Source of the DNA: an uncultured bacterium
GTDB lineage: Bacteria > Planctomycetota > Uabimicrobiia > Uabimicrobiales > JABWCH01
Reading direction: 5' to 3'
Assembly (NCBI GenBank): GCA_938003875.1
Contig: CALKWO010000112.1
Span: 1 to 24,287 of the forward strand
Length of the DNA stretch: 24,287 nucleotides
A program made the position numbers and the translations under genes. Shown piece by piece: positions 14,526 through 22,242 of this stretch. Under the pieces are notes generated by a model. The model was not told the origin of the DNA and did no database searches. It was given only the letters and a program-made list of their open reading frames with translations. Position 1 is the first letter of the stretch. Each line of letters opens with the position of its first letter.

Positions 14526-16604
14526 ATGTGTGGTATTTTTGGTTGTGTTTTAACAGGTCGATCTTCTCATTTGTTCGAAATAGGCTATAGTGGTCTTATC
14601 AGTTTACAGCACAGGGGAGAAGAGTGTGCTGGCATGGCCTTCCTGAGCCCAAAGGGAAACCATATCCAATCGAGGAAAGCCTTAGGGCTTGTGGCCGATG
14701 TTTTTAGAGAGACTATGGATTGTACTGGCTGTCAGTTCATGATTGGTCACGTTCGGTTCCCTACGCAAGGTGAGCCAGACATAAGAAATATACAGCCTTT
14801 TTTGTACGATGATTCAGTTTGTGGCCCTATTGCGCTGTCGCACAATGGAAATATAGATAAAACATTTTTAAAAAACTATCTGGCAAAGAAAGGCTATGGA
14901 TTCAATGCCACTTCGGATAGCGAGCTTTTTTTGCCTCTTTTTCTCTCTTGTTTTGCCGAAAAACAAGGCGAAAAGCCTGAAAAAGCCATATATAGAGCCT
15001 TGACAAAGGAAGAAAAAAACAGACGGCTGGTGCGTGGTGCATACAGCCTTTTGGCCATCATGGGAGGCAAAATTATCGCTGCCCGCGATCCCGATGGATA
15101 CCATCCTCTGGTTTATGGAGAATTGCCAGGAAAAGAGCAGGGATATGCTTTGGCTTCAGAGAGTGCAGCTTTGGAAATTTTGGGCGTAAATCGTTTCCAG
15201 GAAGTACCTCCTGGTACTATTCTTTGCTTTGATATGAATGGAGTCCATCCTTTTGAAAATAAAATCCCCAGAGAACAAATCCAATGCCGCACGGAAGTAC
15301 TAAAAAATGTCAAAGGTGGTCGTTGTCTTTATGAAGCAGCCTTTTTTGTACGAGACGATAGTAAGGTGTTAGAGCTTTCTTCTGATGCTTATACTTTTCG
15401 CAAAAATCTTGGTAAATCCCTGGCAGAAAAAGAGAAAGCAAGAGAGAGAGAAGCCTGTCTGCATTTTCCTAAAACATTGATTGCAGGAAGCACTTTAAAA
15501 AGAGAAGAAATCCAGAATAACATCTATTCTATGCTGCAGCATGATCTAAAAAAAGATTTCCGTGTGCCTCTGGAAACAAAGGATTTTCTTGCTAAAAATC
15601 TTTTTTTTCAGGAACAACCTACAGCTCAGGGAATTTTAGAAACAATAGAAAAAGAAAACATAGATTTTGTTTTCCTGGATATGGTTTTCACAAAAGGCGA
15701 TTCCATAGATCTTCTCAAAAAGCTTTATAATTTACGCTATAGCAGCACACTTCTATCGAAAACTCCTATCATTGTGTGCAGCCAGAATCCTGAAATACGC
15801 GATTTCAAGAAAGTCCAGGAAATGATGGACTACGGAGCCATTGTTTTTAAGGAAGAAAGCGAAAAAAAGGGAATTGACACAATACCAGAGATGCTTACCA
15901 GGCTGATTAAAATTATGGTTTTGCCACTCCAGACCAACGCTCTTGCTTCTGCCTTGGGATATGCCCAGATATTAGGATGCCCTCTGGATACAGGGATTTT
16001 TATCAATCCTTATCTAGGGCGAATCGAAATAGAGCCTGATGAAAAACGCAGAAAATTTAGAAAAAGGCTGCAATACCATCCGATTTCCTCAGCATTTGAA
16101 GGGCGAGACATTGTTATTGTCCAGCATTCTATCCTGGACACAGATTTTGTTTCCAGCATAGTTCATGAAATACGCAAGATCAGCGTTGCTTCTCATTTTG
16201 GAAAATACTTCCATAATTTTAAGGAAGAATATATTCGTGTGCATTTAAGAGTGGCTTTCCCTCCTTTTATGACAGAATGCCAGTTTGGAGTGTTTACGCC
16301 CAAAACGGATGATCTCTATGGACAGAATTTCTATAGCAATGTAGAAGAGGATCAGGGAAATAGGGAACTAGCAAGATACTTCAAGGTAGATTCTATCCAA
16401 TTCCTGGACATCAATAGAATTTTTTCTCTTCTTGGTGATTGCCAGGACTCTTGTTCCTTTTGTATTAAAGATTTTTACAAAAAAATATTAGAAAAATACC
16501 CTCATATTTCAGAAGAAGACTTCATGAAAGTTTCCCAAGACTTCAAAGACATTCTTATGGTAGACATCAACAAAGAAGCCGTAGAAAAAAGAAGCCACCA
16601 GTAA
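14526..16604 (+). CDS. PurF-like glutamine amidotransferase with inserted receiver-like domain and degenerate PRPP loop
   Basis: 692 residues against about 480 for PurF. Residues 2-280 are a class II amidotransferase with its catalytic set intact: Cys2 (MCGIFG), HVRFPTQG with Arg77, SHNGN (Asn107-Gly108) and Asp131 in TSDSELF. GGRCLYEAAFFVRDDS then enters the PurF phosphoribosyltransferase part. About 315-470 is an insert resembling a response-regulator receiver: FLDM with Asp385, TPIIVCSQ, GAIVFKEE, but the two early acidic residues read GS. The PRT part resumes (LGYAQILGCPLDTGIFINPYLGR) and its PRPP loop reads IVIVQHSILDTDF where PurF has VDDSIVRGTT. Ammonia release is plausible; phosphoribosylamine synthesis is doubtful. 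It may be a regulatory or repurposed paralogue. Confidence 0.85.
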   Translation: MCGIFGCVLTGRSSHLFEIGYSGLISLQHRGEECAGMAFLSPKGNHIQSRKALGLVADVFRETMDCTGCQFMIGHVRFPTQGEPDIRNIQPFLYDDSVCGPIALSHNGNIDKTFLKNYLAKKGYGFNATSDSELFLPLFLSCFAEKQGEKPEKAIYRALTKEEKNRRLVRGAYSLLAIMGGKIIAARDPDGYHPLVYGELPGKEQGYALASESAALEILGVNRFQEVPPGTILCFDMNGVHPFENKIPREQIQCRTEVLKNVKGGRCLYEAAFFVRDDSKVLELSSDAYTFRKNLGKSLAEKEKAREREACLHFPKTLIAGSTLKREEIQNNIYSMLQHDLKKDFRVPLETKDFLAKNLFFQEQPTAQGILETIEKENIDFVFLDMVFTKGDSIDLLKKLYNLRYSSTLLSKTPIIVCSQNPEIRDFKKVQEMMDYGAIVFKEESEKKGIDTIPEMLTRLIKIMVLPLQTNALASALGYAQILGCPLDTGIFINPYLGRIEIEPDEKRRKFRKRLQYHPISSAFEGRDIVIVQHSILDTDFVSSIVHEIRKISVASHFGKYFHNFKEEYIRVHLRVAFPPFMTECQFGVFTPKTDDLYGQNFYSNVEEDQGNRELARYFKVDSIQFLDINRIFSLLGDCQDSCSFCIKDFYKKILEKYPHISEEDFMKVSQDFKDILMVDINKEAVEKRSHQ

Positions 16605-16605
16605 T

Positions 16606-16810
16606 TTGACAATGTTAAATCTGGATTATTGATTAGCAAGAGCTTACGAAAGATTTAGGCATTAATTCGTTATCGTTATCTTAATCTTAATCTTAATCGT
16701 TATCAAAAAAAGATTAAGATAACGATAACGATTAAGATTAAGATAACGAATTAAATGCAATTTTCGCTATAAGTCATTGCTAGCCAATATATGGAATTTA
16801 ACATTGTCAA
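16606..16810. repeat. 205-bp imperfect inverted repeat with a two-word hexamer array at its core
   Basis: The outer arms are perfect 15-mers, TTGACAATGTTAAAT (16606-16620) and its complement (16796-16810). The inner arms match loosely over about 40 bases. The core (16669-16747) consists only of two hexamers: left half GTTATC, GTTATC, TTAATC, TTAATC, TTAATC, GTTATC, then a run of seven A, then the complements in the order GATTAA, GATAAC, GATAAC, GATTAA, GATTAA, GATAAC. It starts 2 nt after the stop codon of the upstream gene. GTAA occurs near both ends (16601-16604, 16812-16815), a weak hint of a target-site duplication. It could be a MITE-like insert or a large terminator or cruciform. Confidence 0.8.
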
Positions 16811-16879
16811 GGTAAAAAATAAGTTTTTAAACTTAATATACATGGCGATTCCCATCCAATGAATACATAAGGAGTTTGT

Positions 16880-18169
16880 ATGGCAAAAGTGATTGTGAAC
16901 CCTGGCAGTTCTTTAAAAGGAAGCGTTTGTGTGCCAGGAGATAAATCTTTGACTCATAGAGCAATGCTTTTAGGCTCGCTTGCAAAAGGGACAAGCAATT
17001 TTTCTCAGTGGCTTATCAGTCACGATACTCTAGCTACCAGGGATTGTCTGATGAGTCTGGGTGTCCCTATAGAAAGCAATTCTGGCATTCTCCATGTGCA
17101 GGGAAAAGAATACAAGAAGCCTTTGCATACTTTAGATGCAAAAGGCTCTGGGACAACGATGAGGCTTTTGATGGGTCTTCTATGCTGCCAAAATTTTTCC
17201 AGCATTCTGGACGGTAATGAGCAACTGCGTCATCGCCCTATGGATCGTGTGGTGCTTCCGTTGCAACTCATGGGGGCCAAAATAGAAAGCCAGAAAGGAT
17301 ATGCGCCCCTTCGTATCCAGCCATCAGAACTGCATGGTATAAACTATACCATGCCTGTTGCAAGTGCTCAAGTCAAAAGTGCGTTGATACTGGCTGGCCT
17401 TTTTGCCAAAGGTGTAACTTGTATTGAAGAGAAAGAGGATACACGAGATCATACAGAAAGAATGCTGATGGAGATGGGGGCAAAAATCAGGAAGGAGAAA
17501 AATATCATAAAGATAGAACCTTGTCTTCCTCTTTCTCCTATAAATATGGACATACCAGGCGATTTCTCTTCTGCTGCTTTCTTACTTACCGCAGGCATTG
17601 TAGTAGAAGGAAGCGAAATAATCATCCAGAAAACGGACACGAATTTTACGAGAACAGGCTTATTGGATGCTCTTTGCAGAATGGGAGCGGGAATAGAATT
17701 GCAGGTAGCAAAGTCTGATGCCATAGAACCTATAAGCGATTTGCATGTCTGTTCGCAGGCTCTGCAAGGAATCACCATCCCTAAGGATTTTGTTCCTCGT
17801 ATGATAGATGAGTTTCCTATTTTTATGATAGCAGCCTTAAAGGCACAAGGCGTAACCATAGTAAGAAACGCTACAGAGCTACGTGTTAAAGAAAGCGACA
17901 GAATCTCTGTGATGACTCATGAACTCAAAAAAATGGGGGCAAGGATAGAAGAAGCCCCTGATGGTTTTTCTTTGCAAGGCCCGCAAAATTTGCATGGATG
18001 CGAACTAGAATCGCATAAAGACCATCGGGTCGCTATGTCGCTCATTATGGCTGCCCTGATAGCTAAAGGCCCAAGCATCATCCATGGAATAGAATGCATT
18101 GACGATTCTTTTCCTGGCTATATTTCTATGCTGAAATCAATGGGAGCGAACTTATGCCGAGAGGACTAA
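16880..18169 (+). CDS. aroA: 3-phosphoshikimate 1-carboxyvinyltransferase (EPSP synthase)
   Basis: 429 residues, full length. It joins shikimate-3-phosphate and phosphoenolpyruvate in the sixth step of the shikimate pathway. Motifs seen: PGDKSLTHRAMLLGSLA, GSGTTMRLLMG, DGNEQLRHRPM (usual DGDxSLRxRPM), ASAQVKSALILAGL, VPGDFSSA-like IPGDFSSAAFLL, DEFPIFMIAAL, ELRVKESDRI and DHRVAMSLIMAAL. AAGGAG lies about 5 nt before the ATG. The substitution NEQL for the more common DxSL in the phosphate-binding loop is minor. No other shikimate gene is near, so it stands alone between the inverted repeat and its terminator. Confidence 0.97.
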   Translation: MAKVIVNPGSSLKGSVCVPGDKSLTHRAMLLGSLAKGTSNFSQWLISHDTLATRDCLMSLGVPIESNSGILHVQGKEYKKPLHTLDAKGSGTTMRLLMGLLCCQNFSSILDGNEQLRHRPMDRVVLPLQLMGAKIESQKGYAPLRIQPSELHGINYTMPVASAQVKSALILAGLFAKGVTCIEEKEDTRDHTERMLMEMGAKIRKEKNIIKIEPCLPLSPINMDIPGDFSSAAFLLTAGIVVEGSEIIIQKTDTNFTRTGLLDALCRMGAGIELQVAKSDAIEPISDLHVCSQALQGITIPKDFVPRMIDEFPIFMIAALKAQGVTIVRNATELRVKESDRISVMTHELKKMGARIEEAPDGFSLQGPQNLHGCELESHKDHRVAMSLIMAALIAKGPSIIHGIECIDDSFPGYISMLKSMGANLCRED

Positions 18170-18186
18170 AAATTACAACTTAGCAC

Positions 18187-18222
18187 AAAAAAAAGAGAGA
18201 GTAAAAAACTCTCTCTTTTTTT
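18187..18222. terminator. Bidirectional rho-independent terminator
   Basis: GAGAGAG (18195-18201) pairs with CTCTCTC (18209-18215) across a 7-nt loop; a run of eight A precedes and seven T follow, so the hairpin can end transcription in both directions. It lies between the end of aroA (plus) and the end of the microprotein gene (minus). Confidence 0.85.
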
Positions 18223-18255
18223 CAATCTAAAGCTCAATATTTTTTATTTTGAGTT

Positions 18256-18384
18256 TTATGCTTTTTTTTCTGCAGGTTTTGCAGGAGCAGGTTTTGCTGG
18301 TGCAGGAGCAGGTTTTGCTGGTGCAGGAGCAGGAGCAGGTTTTGCTGGTGCAGGAGCAGGAGCAGGTTTTGCTTTTTCTGGCAT
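18256..18384 (-). CDS. 42-residue Pro/Ala/Lys repeat microprotein
   Basis: An ATG at 18384 with a textbook GAGGAG site 6-7 nt upstream opens 42 codons ending in TAA at 18256-18258. The chain uses only five amino acids: 16 Ala, 15 Pro, 8 Lys, 2 Glu and the Met. It is built from PAPAPAPAK, PAPAPAPAK, PAPAPAK and PAPAK units and ends PAEKKA, with a net charge of about +6. Such (AP)nK runs form stiff extended coils and resemble histone H1-like tails, TonB linkers and E2 linkers. The promoter at 18497-18524 and the shared terminator support a real expressed gene. The product could bind nucleic acid or an acidic partner; this is inference. Repeat number probably varies between strains. Confidence 0.75.
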   Translation of the reverse strand: MPEKAKPAPAPAPAKPAPAPAPAKPAPAPAKPAPAKPAEKKA

Positions 18385-18496
18385 ATTTTATCTCCTCAAA
18401 AACAATTACCCTTGTACTAACAACAAACCAATCACACTATAAACATCAAGTGATCTTAAAAAGAACACTTCACTCATATTTTTTCTTAATGTTTAT

Positions 18497-18524
18497 ATTC
18501 TAATTTTTTTTACTATAAAGTCAA
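18497..18524 (-). promoter_or_regulatory. Sigma-70-type promoter for the microprotein gene
   Basis: On the minus strand TTGACT (18524-18519) is followed after 16 bp by TAGAAT (18502-18497), each one base from consensus, with an A-tract of eight in the spacer. Transcription would start near 18490, leaving a leader of about 105 nt before the microprotein ATG. The leader holds AAGTG and CACTT words that could pair. The rest of 18385-18637 is AT-rich and shows no further gene. Confidence 0.55.
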
Positions 18525-18637
18525 CAAAATTTTTTATAAAATATATAAAATTCTTATAATACTAATATAAATTAATATATTACGATAATTAAATATATCT
18601 ATAAAATTTATAAAACATACTTAAGATGAATTATAAT

Positions 18638-19834
18638 CTAATGGAGATTTGCTATCTGGTTGAGGTGTTCTAGTATATCTTTGGGATGTAAGACCTGATG
18701 GAAAAAGTAGATTTGTTTGTCTTCTATCAGCGAAGGCTTTTCTTCCACATTCAAATTTTTAGAAACTGCGAGCAAGAGATTGTGTTTGCTTTCCTTCAAG
18801 TTGGCGATTCTTCTCTCTAAAGCGGCTTTATGCCAGAAACCAAAAATTTCCATATAAACTACACAATTTGCACTGAAATGAACAAAGCAATAATCAGGAA
18901 TGCTGATTTCCTGACCTATATCTAGCAAAAAACATTCGTTGCTGATTTCCCAGCCTGAATTCAAAGTTCGAAAACGCTCTTCAAATTGGGATAGTTCAGG
19001 GGGCTGATACATACCCGTGTCAGGGTAATGAGAATAAAGACCTGTTTTGCTATCCAGGCTAAAAGTGCAAATTTTTTTGGCTTTCCAGGCCAGATCGGCC
19101 TTTAGGTTCCATCCTTCGCACAGAAGTAAAGCAGGCAGGAAGAGTGCCATTTGCAATCCATATTTATGGCATGCCTGAAACAAGCTCATAGGCCCGTCCA
19201 GCGAAATGACAAAGCCATCTTCCATATTTCCATTGATTTGATAAAGAAGACGATAGAATTTAATCGCCCTGAACAATTGTCTGTATCTCTTGTGATTTTT
19301 TTCTTTGATTTCCACATGCAACGACATGGCCTTCAAGAGAATGCTTTGTGCGAGGGATGTATTATAGCGTTTTAGAAGATGTTCTGCATCAACGGGTTTC
19401 ATTTCCTGAAGTATATGGTTTTGCTTTAAGTCTGCATACATATTGTTTTCCAGGATTTTAGGGGTAGTCTGTAAAAATTCTGAGGCCTCTTGCAATATTT
19501 TTTCTCTATCGAAAGAGCCTGCCTGGTGCTGTTTTGATGCTATTTCAAAAATAACCTTTCTGCTTTCTATTGTATCCAGCGTGCATTCTGTATCAAAGCA
19601 GCAAAGATCTTCCAAAAGCTTGCATAAACCACGATACACAAGAATGTCTTTTCCTTCGTTCATCAAAGGTTTTAAAGCATCCTGGAGTTCTTCTCTTGTT
19701 CTTCCTTTATATTCTTCATAAAGGGCAATAAGATTTTGTGATATGGAAATAAGTTCAGGATCTGTGATGTCAATGTATAGAGGTATGATTTTCCCACTTC
19801 TTTGTCTGAAGCGAACCAATTCTAAACCAAGCAT
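18638..19834 (-). CDS. Bax1-like nuclease (DUF790, RecB-type restriction endonuclease fold)
   Basis: 398 residues. In archaea the DUF790 protein Bax1 binds the XPB helicase and cuts DNA at bubble structures, in a nucleotide-excision-like role. Here the family start is recognisable (MLGLELVRFRQRSGKIIPLYID, in family form a short basic strand before ILDxxD/ITDPELI), and so is the C-terminal nuclease part: an IPDYCFVHF strand, VVYMEIFGFWHKAALERRIANL matching the EIVGFW box of the family, then LLLAVSKNL. The gene starts 22 bp after the radical SAM gene on the same strand. The start has only a weak AGG before it. No XPB helicase is in the window. Confidence 0.75.
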   Translation of the reverse strand: MLGLELVRFRQRSGKIIPLYIDITDPELISISQNLIALYEEYKGRTREELQDALKPLMNEGKDILVYRGLCKLLEDLCCFDTECTLDTIESRKVIFEIASKQHQAGSFDREKILQEASEFLQTTPKILENNMYADLKQNHILQEMKPVDAEHLLKRYNTSLAQSILLKAMSLHVEIKEKNHKRYRQLFRAIKFYRLLYQINGNMEDGFVISLDGPMSLFQACHKYGLQMALFLPALLLCEGWNLKADLAWKAKKICTFSLDSKTGLYSHYPDTGMYQPPELSQFEERFRTLNSGWEISNECFLLDIGQEISIPDYCFVHFSANCVVYMEIFGFWHKAALERRIANLKESKHNLLLAVSKNLNVEEKPSLIEDKQIYFFHQVLHPKDILEHLNQIANLH

Positions 19835-19856
19835 TGGGTGCCTATCTTGCTAAAAA

Positions 19857-20783
19857 TTACCAAAAAAATCTTCTTAAGGGCCGACTATCGAAACGATGGA
19901 TTCCTGCTTCCAGTGCTTGCTGATAAGCATCTTCAAACTCTTCACGGGTAATGGCTCGCCTCAGCTCTGCCAATCCCCAGGCAGCACCAGCAGGATGATA
20001 TTGAGACATCAGGTTCACATAAGTATGAGGAGAAATATCTTTTACCAAAAAGTTCATGATTTCTCTGATGTTGCAAACATTATCAGGCATGACAAGATGG
20101 CGCACCAGAAGCCCTCTTGTAGCAAGTCCATTTTCAGAGATGGTGAGATCTCCAACCTGACGGTGCATTTCTTTAACGGCTATTTTGACCATTTCACCAT
20201 AATTTCTAGCTACTGTAAACTTTTGGCAAATCTCAGGGTCTAAAAATTTTATATCAGGCATATAGATGTCTACGATTCCATCCAGAAGTTTTAGTGTGTT
20301 TAGACTGTCATATCCATTGGTATTGTAGACAATGGGAATGGATAGACCATTGTTTACAGCTATTTCAAGAGATTCCAGAATTTGAGGAACAACATGGCCA
20401 GGGGTTACAAGATTCAGGTTGTGACAACCATAATTCTGTATCTCCAGCATGATTCCTGCCAGATTGTCTGCCGTGACTTCATATCCTTCGCCATAATGTG
20501 ATATATCGCAATTTTGGCAAAAAACGCATAGCAAGTTGCATCGGCTGAAAAAAATAGTGCCTGAGCCTTTTTTTCCTCTAAGGCAATCTTCTTCTCCCAT
20601 GTGTGGCCCAAAGCTAGAGATAATTGCCTTGCGTCCTGTTTTGCAGATTCCTTGCTGATTCTGTGTTCTGCAAACAGCACAGACATGAGGACAAAGATCA
20701 CATTTTTCTAGTTTTTCCAGGGCAATCTGGACTCTCTCATGCCAGTTTTCTTTAGATAGATTTAAATAACATGCTTTATACAT
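19857..20783 (-). CDS. Radical SAM protein, PflX / PflA-like (COG1313)
   Basis: From the Met at 20783 the chain has 308 residues; an ATG ten codons upstream (20813) lacks a ribosome-binding site, while 20783 has a weak GAG about 9 nt before it. The radical SAM cluster motif CNLLCVFC gives Cys82, Cys86 and Cys89. Upstream there is a Cys-rich segment (CDLCPHVCAVC, then C47 and C67) typical of this group, followed by the GGEP-like region LNLVTPGHVVPQI and YNTNGYDS, VDIYMPDIKF, LVRHLVMPDN, and VNLMSQYHP. It resembles pyruvate formate-lyase activating enzymes, but the real target is not established for this family. No glycyl-radical enzyme is nearby. Confidence 0.88.
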   Translation of the reverse strand: MYKACYLNLSKENWHERVQIALEKLEKCDLCPHVCAVCRTQNQQGICKTGRKAIISSFGPHMGEEDCLRGKKGSGTIFFSRCNLLCVFCQNCDISHYGEGYEVTADNLAGIMLEIQNYGCHNLNLVTPGHVVPQILESLEIAVNNGLSIPIVYNTNGYDSLNTLKLLDGIVDIYMPDIKFLDPEICQKFTVARNYGEMVKIAVKEMHRQVGDLTISENGLATRGLLVRHLVMPDNVCNIREIMNFLVKDISPHTYVNLMSQYHPAGAAWGLAELRRAITREEFEDAYQQALEAGIHRFDSRPLRRFFW

Positions 20784-20837
20784 AGCTATAAACTCAAAAG
20801 AACAGATAATCATCTATATTCTACAGATTTGAAAGAG

Positions 20838-20969
20838 AACCACAGATGAACACTGATAAACACTGATAAAATTTTTAAATACTGAAAAATTTGTAATCTC
20901 AAAAATTAATTTAAAAAATTCTGAAAAATTTAAATTCTATCTGAGTTTATTTGTGTTTATCCGTGGTTT
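20838..20969. repeat. Dispersed palindrome of the AACCACAGATGAACAC type
   Basis: The left arm, from AACCACAGATGAACACTG at 20838, and the right arm, ending TTTATCCGTGGTT at 20968, pair imperfectly over about 35 bases, with an AT-rich core that is itself partly self-complementary. A fragment of the same family lies at 14466-14495, and TTTGTGG / CCACAGA at 2511-2525 may be another. It fills most of the 226-bp gap between rocD and the radical SAM gene. Confidence 0.75.
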
Positions 20970-21009
20970 AAAATTTTTTCTTTAAAGACAGACTAAATCT
21001 GTTTTTTTC

Positions 21010-22206
21010 CTATTCCATAACTTCGCTGATTTCTTTGATTGCCCAGTCTACTTGCTCTTTGGTCAAGACCAAGGGAGGAGCAAAGCGAATGATATTGAAA
21101 TGGGTTTCTTTGCAAAGAATACCACGTTTCTGTAAAGCTTCACAGAATCTTCTTGCACCATTGGCTTCTTTGTTCAAGACAACTCCAATCAACAGGCCTT
21201 TTCCTCTAACTTGCTCTATATATCTGCTTTTGATAGCTTTGAGCTTTTCGATGAAATATTGGCCTACTGTTGCAGAATTTTCAATGAGCTTCTCTTCCTG
21301 AAGAATTTTTATAGCCTGTCTTGCTAATGCCATTCCTAGTGGATTGCCACCAAAAGTCGAACCATGCTGTCCTGGCTGAAAAACACCCAAAATTTCTTTG
21401 GAGGCAATGACTGCAGAAACAGGATAAAAACCGCCTGCGAGTGCTTTGCCTAAGATTACCATATCGGCTCTTACATCTTCATGATGGCAGGCAAAAAGCT
21501 TTCCTGTTCTGCCTAAGCCTGTCTGTATCTCATCTGCAACAAAAAGGACATTGTTCTTTTTGCATAGATCATAAATTTGCTTCAGATAGCCAGCAGGAGG
21601 AACGACAATACCCCCTTCTCCCTGGATTGGCTCAATCAGAATGGCAGCGGTATTAGGATTGATGGCTTTAGCTAATGCATCAATATCTCCGTAAGGAACA
21701 ATGACGAAACCAGGTGTGAATGGACCAAAGCCACTACGGTAGTCTTCCTCTGTAGAATAGCTTACAATAGAAATTGTGCGACCATGGAAATTTCCTGTGA
21801 AAGCAATGATTTCTGCTTTGTTCTCTGGGATGCCTTTACGTGTATAACCCCATTTTCTTGCTGCTTTCATGGCTGTTTCTACAGCTTCAGCACCGCTATT
21901 CATGGGCAATACCATCTCATAGCCTGTCATTTCACAAAGTTCTTTGCAGAAATAACCAAGCTGGTTGTTTCTGAAAGCTCTGGATGTTAAGGTCAACTGG
22001 CTGCACTGGGCTTTCATAGTCTCTACCAGTTTGGGATGACAATGGCCATGATTCAAAGCGGAATAGCAACTTAGACAATCCAGATATTTCTTTCCTTCTA
22101 CATCATAGACCCATACGCCTTCGCCTTTTGTTAAAACTACGTCTAGTGGATGATAGTTATGAGCTCCATATTTTTCTTCTATTTCGATAAATTCTTTAGT
22201 ATTCAT
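21010..22206 (-). CDS. rocD: Ornithine--oxo-acid aminotransferase
   Basis: 398 residues, class III PLP aminotransferase; converts ornithine and 2-oxoglutarate to glutamate-5-semialdehyde and glutamate in arginine and proline interconversion. Marks of ornithine rather than acetylornithine aminotransferase include EEKYGAHNYHPLDVVL, SALNHGHCHPKLV and LTLTSRAFRNNQLG. PLP site features are MNSGAEAVETAMKAAR, FHGRTISIVS, EPIQGEGGI, VADEIQTGLGRTGK, and the PLP lysine in VILGKALAGG (near residue 256), then HGSTFGGNPLG. The ATG has no close ribosome-binding site: AGGAG lies 23 nt upstream, next to a tiny ATG-GCT-TAG frame. It follows the DUF4388 gene by 36 bp. Confidence 0.95.
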   Translation of the reverse strand: MNTKEFIEIEEKYGAHNYHPLDVVLTKGEGVWVYDVEGKKYLDCLSCYSALNHGHCHPKLVETMKAQCSQLTLTSRAFRNNQLGYFCKELCEMTGYEMVLPMNSGAEAVETAMKAARKWGYTRKGIPENKAEIIAFTGNFHGRTISIVSYSTEEDYRSGFGPFTPGFVIVPYGDIDALAKAINPNTAAILIEPIQGEGGIVVPPAGYLKQIYDLCKKNNVLFVADEIQTGLGRTGKLFACHHEDVRADMVILGKALAGGFYPVSAVIASKEILGVFQPGQHGSTFGGNPLGMALARQAIKILQEEKLIENSATVGQYFIEKLKAIKSRYIEQVRGKGLLIGVVLNKEANGARRFCEALQKRGILCKETHFNIIRFAPPLVLTKEQVDWAIKEISEVME

Positions 22207-22242
22207 AGCGACTATGGCACTAAGCCATTCTCCTAAAAAAAA

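Noticed and set aside
16661..16754. CRISPR-like or iteron origin reading of the hexamer array
   Set aside because: Repeats are 6 bp with no spacers, arranged as an inverted pair, and there is no cas, rep or dnaA gene nearby.
18249..18503. 84-codon plus-strand frame with VQEQ repeats
   Set aside because: It is the antisense reading of the Pro/Ala/Lys microprotein gene, has no ribosome-binding site, and continues into the minus-strand promoter.
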